Source: Bacilli bacterium
Lineage (GTDB): Bacteria; Bacillota_I; Bacilli_A; RF39; UBA660
DNA length: 18,192 nucleotides
Assembly: GCA_016297695.1 (NCBI GenBank)
Contig: JAEDGC010000035.1
Span: 1-18,192, forward strand
Direction of reading: 5' to 3'
The stretch's first letter is position 1; every line of letters starts with the position of its first letter. Below, piece by piece: positions 13,328 through 18,192 of this stretch. The position numbers and the translations under genes are program-made. The notes under the pieces are model-generated. The model made no database searches, had not been told where the DNA came from, and saw nothing but the letters and a program-made list of their open reading frames with translations.

Positions 13328-14719
13328 ATGAATTATGAATTAGTTAAAGAAGAATTTATTAGATTAAAGAAAGAAGAATTAGATTATATTGATAACATAG
13401 CTAAAATTAGTAGTAATAAAGTGTTATCTGAATATGAAAAACTTGCAAATTATAGAAAACTAAACGAGTACGAAAATAAAATAAGTGAAATGTATAAAAA
13501 ACTTTATAAAGAAGTAAAAAAAGAAATTCCAAAATTAACAAAAGAAAATGCGAATAAAATAATTATTGAATTTAATTTAAATACTAATTATTTAAACTCA
13601 TTAAAGCATTTATATGTACAAGAAAAAAATAAAATATTGGAAGATTTAGGAATAGATCCAGAAACCTACAAATTCAAACTAACTTTACGCAATTTATACG
13701 AATGCCAGGATTATGTTGCGATTAGCCTAGATAGAATTCAAAATAATCAAAAAATGTTAGAAAATCCAATATATGTATTTAATGGTTATCGTGATTATTC
13801 AAAAGAGTGCTGTGGCCCATGCTTTGGTGGTCCTGATACATATATTTGTGGAAGGTATATAATTTTATTCGATAAACATTATAGAACAAAGGATATTTCA
13901 AGAAAGAATATTGCGAAATTTGAGAATAGTAACATTATTATTCATAAAAAAGAATATGTAAAAATAGATGATGTTGAAAAAATATTTAAAGAAGAATTAT
14001 TAAACACTAATAATTCCACATTATATGATTGTGTTATTCAAACAAATGAAAGAATTGAAAAATTAAATTATCTAAGAAGTCCAGAATATAAAGAAAAAAT
14101 ACTTTTAGAAAAAATTAATGAATTATATAAAAAAACAAAAGGTGAATTTATTAAAAAAGAAACTTTATATAGTGGTAACTTTCTTGAAATTTTAAGAGAA
14201 ACATATAGATTACCAAATGAAAATATTGTGCGAAAAGAAAAAATTCTTAAAAATGGCGGAAAAAATTCTGTGATATTAATTGCTATCACTCAGGAAAAGG
14301 AATATATAATTACTATTCAAAATAGGATCAAAAATAAATTAATTGCAGAATTTCCATCAGGTTATATTGAAAATAACGAAGATCCAATAGAAACTGCAAA
14401 AAGAGAATTAAAAGAAGAAACTGGTTATGTTAGCGACGATTTGTTTCTAGTTGATGAGGCATATACATCTCCTGGTACTGATAATTCAAAGACATACATA
14501 ATAGTAGCTAATAATTGCATTAAAACAGATGAAAAAAGTGAAGATGGTACTGAACTTGTTGAATATGGATTATTTTCAGAAAAGGAATTAAAATATTTAA
14601 TAAATAAAAATATAATGAATGGTGCTATGAATAAATTAGCATATTACAATTTGATTAATAATGTAAAAAGTAATAAAAAAAATTATAAAAAATTAAAGAA
14701 AAAAACTAATCCTTTATGA
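13328..14719 (+). CDS. Two-domain protein: unknown Cys-rich N-terminal domain plus Nudix hydrolase
   Basis: The 463-residue protein ends in a Nudix domain (about 275-440) like ADP-ribose pyrophosphatase. It has a perfect Nudix box: Gly345, Glu351, Arg359-Glu360-Leu361, Glu363-Glu364, Gly366-Tyr367, then EAYTSPGTDNSKTYI as in NudF-type enzymes. Residues 1-140 are charged and probably coiled coil. Residues 148-185 hold a cluster ECCGPCFGGPDTYICGRY with four Cys (161, 162, 165, 174) that may bind metal. NudF-like enzymes alone are about 180-210 residues, so the extra 270 residues are unusual. The frame opens at a TTG (13307), but GGAAAGG before the ATG at 13328 is the better start. Substrate is not proven. 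Confidence 0.75.
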   Translation: MNYELVKEEFIRLKKEELDYIDNIAKISSNKVLSEYEKLANYRKLNEYENKISEMYKKLYKEVKKEIPKLTKENANKIIIEFNLNTNYLNSLKHLYVQEKNKILEDLGIDPETYKFKLTLRNLYECQDYVAISLDRIQNNQKMLENPIYVFNGYRDYSKECCGPCFGGPDTYICGRYIILFDKHYRTKDISRKNIAKFENSNIIIHKKEYVKIDDVEKIFKEELLNTNNSTLYDCVIQTNERIEKLNYLRSPEYKEKILLEKINELYKKTKGEFIKKETLYSGNFLEILRETYRLPNENIVRKEKILKNGGKNSVILIAITQEKEYIITIQNRIKNKLIAEFPSGYIENNEDPIETAKRELKEETGYVSDDLFLVDEAYTSPGTDNSKTYIIVANNCIKTDEKSEDGTELVEYGLFSEKELKYLINKNIMNGAMNKLAYYNLINNVKSNKKNYKKLKKKTNPL

Positions 14720-14738
14720 TATAATATTGAATTAAAAA

Positions 14739-14768
14739 ACTCGAACTGTTAAAGTTCGAGTGATTTTT
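14739..14768. terminator. Bidirectional intrinsic terminator
   Basis: ACTCGAACT (14739-14747) and AGTTCGAGT (14753-14761) form a perfect 9-bp stem with a five-base loop. TTTTTAT follows shortly on the plus strand and TTTTTTAAT directly on the minus strand. It ends the Nudix-fusion gene from one side and the tRNA from the other. Confidence 0.85.
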
Positions 14769-14772
14769 ATAT

Positions 14773-14849
14773 TGGTAGCGACGGAGAGATTCGAACTCAC
14801 GACCTACCGGGTATGAACCGGTTGCTCTAGCCAACTGAGCTACATCGCC
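14773..14849 (-). tRNA. tRNA-Met (CAT), elongator type
   Basis: The minus strand reads GGCGATG-TA-GCTC from 14849 and ends CGTCGCTA-CCA at 14773. The anticodon stem is ACCGG/CCGGT with loop TTCATAC, and the T-loop is TTCGAAT. The G1-U72 pair and overall sequence resemble the B. subtilis elongator tRNA-Met; an initiator would have an unpaired 1-72 position and three G-C pairs in the anticodon stem. CCA is encoded. A T-T mismatch lies in the T stem. A lysidine-modified Ile2 tRNA is a less likely alternative. Confidence 0.9.
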
Positions 14850-14868
14850 ATTTCTTAATTGCAAAACT

Positions 14869-14918
14869 ATTATAACAAATCATTTTGATTTTGACAACAA
14901 AAATTATTGTAATATTTT
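14869..14918. promoter_or_regulatory. Divergent promoters sharing a -35 region
   Basis: For the tRNA (minus): TTGTCA (14897-14892), 17 bases, TATAAT (14874-14869) with a TGT extension. For the thioredoxin-like gene (plus): TTGACA (14891-14896) with a weaker TATTTT (14913-14918) 16 bases on. The two -35 hexamers overlap in TTGACAA, so the two polymerases would compete. Confidence 0.6.
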
Positions 14919-14958
14919 AATAAATGTTTTAAAATTAACTTAATGGAGTGAAAAAATT

Positions 14959-15687
14959 ATGGAAAAAAATCAAAAAGTATTACTTGCAATAATAGGAGTT
15001 TTAATTATTGTTTCAGTAGTTATTGGATTTTTAGCTTTTAAAAAACAAAATAATACTGAAGTAAAGACAAATAAATTTAAAGAAGAATATGAATCATTAA
15101 ACGGAGTAATTAATGATAAAGGATATACGTACCCAACAGTTAATATTGATGTAGATAATCCAGTTGTATATTCAACTGAAGAAGAAGTTTTAGATATTTT
15201 AAAAGATAAAACGGGAGTTATTTACTTTGGATTTCCTACATGTCCATGGTGTCGTAATGCTATAACACCACTAGTAAGTGCTGCAGATTCCGTTGGATTA
15301 GATAAGATTTATTATTTAAATGTTATTGATATAAGAGATTCATTAAGTGTTAATGACTCTGGTGAAATTGTTGTTGAAAAAGAAGGTACAAAAAATTATA
15401 AAAAAATATTAAAAGCCCTTAAATCTATTTTAGATGATTATTATGTAGAAGACGCATTAGGCAATAAGATAAATACTAATGAAAAAAGATTATATGTTCC
15501 GACTGTAGTAGTTGTTAAAAATGGTAAAATTGTTGATTATCATATGAATACTGTTGAATCACATATTCAAGCAGGTAATGGATATGCTGAATTAACAAAG
15601 GAACAAAAAGAAGAATTATTCAATATTTATAGCAGTATGTTTTTAAAAATATCAGATTCTGCTTGTAATGAAGATAGTGGTTGTTAA
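14959..15687 (+). CDS. Membrane-anchored thioredoxin-like protein (CPWC)
   Basis: A 242-residue thiol-disulfide protein facing the outside. Residues 7-27 are an N-terminal membrane anchor. Residues about 65-235 form a thioredoxin-like fold with GVIYFGFPTCPWCRNA holding the active site Cys95-Pro-Trp-Cys98 and the cis-Pro region RLYVPTVVVVKNG (Pro near 178). Between them is an insertion rich in charged residues. The end carries a second pair, Cys237 and Cys242 (CNEDSGC), which could relay electrons or bind metal. It resembles bacteriocin-transport accessory/thioredoxin-like proteins of Firmicutes. GGAG upstream of the ATG. It probably has its own promoter and ends at a terminator, so it is monocistronic. 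Confidence 0.8.
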   Translation: MEKNQKVLLAIIGVLIIVSVVIGFLAFKKQNNTEVKTNKFKEEYESLNGVINDKGYTYPTVNIDVDNPVVYSTEEEVLDILKDKTGVIYFGFPTCPWCRNAITPLVSAADSVGLDKIYYLNVIDIRDSLSVNDSGEIVVEKEGTKNYKKILKALKSILDDYYVEDALGNKINTNEKRLYVPTVVVVKNGKIVDYHMNTVESHIQAGNGYAELTKEQKEELFNIYSSMFLKISDSACNEDSGC

Positions 15688-15693
15688 TTGACG

Positions 15694-15721
15694 AAAAAGT
15701 TTACATTTGTAAGCTTTTTTT
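15694..15721 (+). terminator. Intrinsic terminator after the thioredoxin-like gene
   Basis: AAAAAG-T-TTAC (15694-15704) pairs with GTAA-G-CTTTTT (15709-15719) around ATTT, an 11-bp stem with one G-U, and the T-run continues to 15721. Confidence 0.85.
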
Positions 15722-15722
15722 A

Positions 15723-15752
15723 TTGCATAAATTATTAAAATTAAACTATAAT
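15723..15752 (+). promoter_or_regulatory. Promoter of the surface protein gene
   Basis: TTGCAT (15723-15728), an 18-base spacer and a perfect TATAAT (15747-15752), directly after the previous terminator. Confidence 0.65.
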
Positions 15753-15779
15753 GGTTTTATAAGGTAAGAAGGTGATATT

Positions 15780-17042
15780 ATGTTAAGAAAAATATTACTA
15801 ATAATTGATGGAATACTTCTTGGTATGGCAATAATCATTGGTATTGACTATTCTTATTATATTGCTAATATTAAGTATGTAGGAAACAATGAGACTGTAA
15901 TACTATCTGACATAATTAATCTTAATATAGAAGATAAAAACATAATATATGATATAAATAAAGAAAATGAATTAAAATTTAACGTAGAAAATTTAAGTGA
16001 TAAACAAACAACATTTAATTTATTGCTTAATAATATAGAAAATGATTTTGAATCTGATTTGGTATATGAACTTTATGAAAAAGATAAAATTTCTGTTAGT
16101 AAAACTATTGCTCCAAAAACAGGAAGTAATAGCTATATAAAATTGAATGTAAATTTGGATTCTGGTGAAATTAAAGAATATACTTTAAAATTTGAAATTT
16201 TAAATGAAAATAATGTTGATTCAAAAAAATTTCAAGCTGTTTTAAATATTGATTCTTTAAAAATAAATGATTCTATTAAAACAGCATCTAATTATTTACT
16301 CGCATTTAATCCGATTAATACTAATGGTGAAATAGATGGATTATTAGAAGAAAAAAATAATGATACTGGAAATTCAGTATATTATTTTAAAGGAAATGTA
16401 AAAAATAATTATGTATTATTAAATAATGATTTATATAGAATTATAAGAATTAATGAAGATGGAAGTATTAGAATAATAAAAGATACTAATGTAGATGTCA
16501 ATTATCAATATAATTTTGATAGTAAAATAGATAATGCTTATGATTATATAAATTCGAATTTAAAACAAGAATTAGATAATTATTACAATAATAATTTAAA
16601 AAATGTTGATAATTTATTAATTGAAGGAAATTTTTGTACTGAACTTCATGCGGTTAAAAATGATATTTATAAGATAAGTGATACAAATGTTAATTATAAT
16701 GAATATACTCCAACTTCAAAGTGCAACCAAATGAATAATTTGAAAATTGGTTTAATATCATACGATGAGGCAGTAATGGCTGGCTTATCATATACAAGCT
16801 TTTATAATAATTCTAATTATTTAGTTAGTGGAATAAATAAAAATACTTGGACATTATCACCAGCTGGAGTTAATTCTTATTCAAATGATAAATTTGTATG
16901 GAAAATATCTGATAATGGTTCAGTAATTGAGGCTAATGTTTCAAGCAATTCAAATTCTATAAGGCCGGTAATAAATATTAAGCCGACTTTAAATATAACA
17001 GGCAATGGTACTATTGATAATCCATATATATTTAGTGAATAA
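15780..17042 (+). CDS. Exported, membrane-anchored surface protein, 420 aa
   Basis: Residues 5-24 (ILLIIDGILLGMAIIIGI) form an N-terminal anchor or uncleaved signal. The rest is extracellular in character, rich in Asn, Ser and Tyr. Residues 40-165 look like a beta-sandwich, and the C-terminal domain (about 185-420) begins VYYFKGNVKNNYVLLNNDLYRIIRINEDGSIRIIKD and ends SIRPVINIKPTLNITGNGTIDNPYIF. The final RPVINIK...GNGTIDNPY pattern is typical of a C-terminal domain repeated among surface proteins of gut Firmicutes (DUF6273-like is my best guess). There is no LPXTG signal. Two Cys (in NFCTEL and TSKCNQ) could form a disulfide, which fits the thioredoxin-like gene just upstream. Its role is unknown. 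Confidence 0.65.
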   Translation: MLRKILLIIDGILLGMAIIIGIDYSYYIANIKYVGNNETVILSDIINLNIEDKNIIYDINKENELKFNVENLSDKQTTFNLLLNNIENDFESDLVYELYEKDKISVSKTIAPKTGSNSYIKLNVNLDSGEIKEYTLKFEILNENNVDSKKFQAVLNIDSLKINDSIKTASNYLLAFNPINTNGEIDGLLEEKNNDTGNSVYYFKGNVKNNYVLLNNDLYRIIRINEDGSIRIIKDTNVDVNYQYNFDSKIDNAYDYINSNLKQELDNYYNNNLKNVDNLLIEGNFCTELHAVKNDIYKISDTNVNYNEYTPTSKCNQMNNLKIGLISYDEAVMAGLSYTSFYNNSNYLVSGINKNTWTLSPAGVNSYSNDKFVWKISDNGSVIEANVSSNSNSIRPVINIKPTLNITGNGTIDNPYIFSE

Positions 17043-17051
17043 AGAAAATTG

Positions 17052-17077
17052 AGATAACAAAATGTTATCTTTTTTTA
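17052..17077 (+). terminator. Intrinsic terminator after the surface protein gene
   Basis: AGATAAC (17052-17058) and GTTATCT (17064-17070) form a perfect 7-bp stem with loop AAAAT, followed by seven T. Confidence 0.88.
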
Positions 17078-17145
17078 TTTTCTTTTCTATAAAAAAAGGA
17101 AATCGACTATTTATCGGTAATATAACTAGTAGGAGGACCAATATT

Positions 17146-17646
17146 ATGAATTATTACAATGAAATAATAAATGAACTAATAAATAATGAAATAACTAAGA
17201 GAGTAAAAGATTATTCTAAGAATAAAAGTGATTTAAATACTTATTACAATGTTGGTAAATTACTTATAGAAGCACAAGGAGGAGAAAAAAGAGCTAAATA
17301 CGGTGATGGATTGATAAAAAATTATTCTACTAAGTTGATTAAAGAAGTGGATAAAAAGTATAACATTACTAATTTAAAGAGAATGAGGTAATTTTATTTG
17401 TTAATTCAAAAAGGTGCCACACTGTGTCACCAATTAAATTGGAGTCATTATAGAGAAGTTTTAATTATAAAATATATTGATGATATAGGACAGATTCAAA
17501 CATATATGAACTATATAGATAAAAATCTAAAAGCATTAAACCAAGATAAAACAATTGGAGTTATCATTGTTAGAAAAAATAATAAGTTTATAATGCAATA
17601 TTGTAGTGATAAAAGAATATTAGCTAAAGAATATGAATTATTGTGA
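17146..17646 (+). pseudogene. Decayed DUF1016/YhcG-family nuclease gene
   Basis: AGGAGG precedes the ATG at 17146. The first 81 codons match the DUF1016 N-terminal domain (YYNVGKLLIEAQ, KYGDGLIKNYSTKLIKEV, ITNLKRMR). An in-frame TAA (17389-17391) follows; reading through gives FYLLIQKGATLCHQLNWSHYREVLIIK in the same frame, the next conserved block (QLSWSHY in intact members). The frame then jumps directly to IGQIQTYMNYIDKNLK and KTIGVIIVRK, which belong to the end of the PD-(D/E)xK nuclease domain. About 150 residues with the catalytic core are therefore missing. The gene ends early at KEYELL-TGA. Both the stop and the deletion show it is not functional. Intact relatives are commonly found beside restriction-modification and phage-defence genes. 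Confidence 0.75.
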
Positions 17647-17732
17647 ATAGATAAAAAAATTTGGTCTTCTTTAACTTTACACCAATCATGTGAATTTTAT
17701 TACAAACATTGGAAAAAAAGCTATATTTTCTC

Positions 17733-17763
17733 TTGACAATAGCCTCGGGGGGAGGGGTATACT
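17733..17763 (+). promoter_or_regulatory. Promoter with G-rich operator-like spacer
   Basis: TTGACA (17733-17738) and TATACT (17758-17763) are separated by 19 bases that contain ATAGCCTC, then six G, then AGGGGTAT. This is the only strongly G-rich stretch in the window. The outer parts (ATA-CC and GG-TAT) are symmetric, as in metal-sensing CsoR-type operators, and 19-bp spacers are known from MerR-type promoters. Which regulator binds is unknown. It sits before the last gene; 17647-17732 shows nothing else. Confidence 0.5.
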
Positions 17764-17799
17764 GGTAATATAGAATAAACTAGTAGGAAGTGAATCGAT

Positions 17800-18192
17800 T
17801 TGAGAAAAATAAAAGAGAATATAAAATTAATAATTGGATTTATATTAGGTGGAATAGTATTTGGGACACTTGGAGTTATAGCATCCAATCAATTAGCAAG
17901 TAGCATTGTATATTATGATAATACAACAAGCGGAGGTTCATCAAATACGGTATCAGGAGCAATAGATGAATTATATGATATTGCAAAAGTAAAATGTAAT
18001 ATAAATTTTAAAGCTTATACAGAAAGCCTTTTAAATGGAGCAGATCCCGTATTAAAAAATAATCTAGTACCAGTAAATATAGCAAATGATGGAACAGTAA
18101 CAAAAGCAAATATAGAAGAAGAATGGTATAGCTATGAAAATAAAAGATGGGCAAATGCAGTAATATTAAAAGATGAAAGTATTGCCTATAGT
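17800..18192 (+). CDS. Exported protein, N-terminal part (cut by the window end)
   Basis: The frame is open from a TTG at 17800 to the end of the window (131 codons). AGGAAG lies about nine bases upstream of the TTG and there is no ATG that would keep the signal, so TTG is the likely start. Residues 8-29 (IKLIIGFILGGIVFGTLGVIA) are a membrane anchor or signal. Then ASSIVYYDNTTSGGSSNTVSGAIDELYDIAK resembles the VxYDN...AIDELY segment seen after the signal in many predicted surface proteins of gut Bacilli. Function is not recognised. Codon use differs slightly from upstream genes in favouring ATA and GCA. Confidence 0.65.
   Translation, partial: MRKIKENIKLIIGFILGGIVFGTLGVIASNQLASSIVYYDNTTSGGSSNTVSGAIDELYDIAKVKCNINFKAYTESLLNGADPVLKNNLVPVNIANDGTVTKANIEEEWYSYENKRWANAVILKDESIAYS

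Noticed and set aside
2982..14289. Long open frames antisense to dinB, alkD, the permease, dGTPase-like and Nudix genes
   Set aside because: They lie opposite well-supported genes, lack ribosome binding sites and have low-complexity Ile/Leu/Phe/Ser composition typical of antisense frames in AT-rich DNA.
14773..14849. Initiator tRNA-fMet
   Set aside because: The 1-72 position is G-U and the anticodon stem lacks the three consecutive G-C pairs of initiators.
17062..17145. N-terminal extension of the DUF1016 remnant from 17062
   Set aside because: It would start inside the upstream terminator; AGGAGG places the start at 17146.
8604..17646. Reading the in-frame TAA codons at 9222 and 17389 as recoded sense codons
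   Set aside because: TAA is the normal stop of many intact genes here, and the DUF1016 gene also has a catalytic deletion; nonsense mutation is simpler.
17741..17757. G-quadruplex in the G-rich spacer
   Set aside because: Only two G-runs are present, not the four needed.
126..18192. Mycoplasma genetic code (TGA as Trp)
   Set aside because: All Trp in recognised proteins are TGG, and TGA ends peptide 2 and the DUF1016 remnant.
1..18192. CRISPR arrays, rRNA genes or a phage
   Set aside because: No regularly spaced repeats, no rRNA-like sequence and no phage structural genes are visible.

Overview
The window comes from a very AT-rich, low-GC Gram-positive bacterium. The evidence is AGGAGG-type ribosome binding sites, TTGACA/TATAAT promoters with frequent TGn extensions, a T-box riboswitch, a LexA box of the Bacillus type, a B. 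subtilis-like elongator tRNA-Met and lipoprotein and surface-protein genes. TGA is used as a stop, so this is not the Mycoplasma code. An uncultured gut Bacilli lineage (RF39/Erysipelotrichales-like) is my inference, not a proven assignment.

Positions 1-8214 are a plus-strand housekeeping block. It holds a membrane-anchored lytic transglycosylase-like protein with a small overlapping gene, and a RelQ-type small alarmone synthetase. Next is a SOS-controlled pair: a Y-family DNA polymerase behind a LexA box, overlapping an AlkD-family DNA glycosylase gene. Then come a cyclophilin lipoprotein, a two-gene ABC transporter and a dGTPase-like HD hydrolase. Positions 8222-9665 (minus) hold a short unknown gene and an M3-like zinc peptidase gene broken by one in-frame TAA.

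Positions 9777-12355 are the most unusual part. A T-box-controlled prolyl-tRNA synthetase gene (minus, short form without the editing insertion) lies between two paralogous plus-strand cassettes. Each encodes a 30-residue hydrophobic peptide that starts MKTKTFIIK and ends LLLSTLLVLAIKK. Each has its own promoter, a hairpin hiding the Shine-Dalgarno, mRNA ends that can pair with each other, and a putative convergent small RNA on the opposite strand. This is the architecture of a type I toxin-antitoxin locus, but I do not recognise the peptide family. A shorter, possibly degenerate third unit lies just upstream of the first cassette.

Positions 12363-18192 hold a LysR regulator (minus), a two-domain protein ending in a Nudix hydrolase, tRNA-Met (minus), a membrane-anchored thioredoxin-like protein and an exported surface protein. 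They are followed by a decayed DUF1016/YhcG-family nuclease gene with an in-frame TAA and an internal deletion, and the start of a second exported protein. That last gene sits behind a promoter with a strikingly G-rich, operator-like spacer. Positions are read by eye; no alignment or folding program was run.
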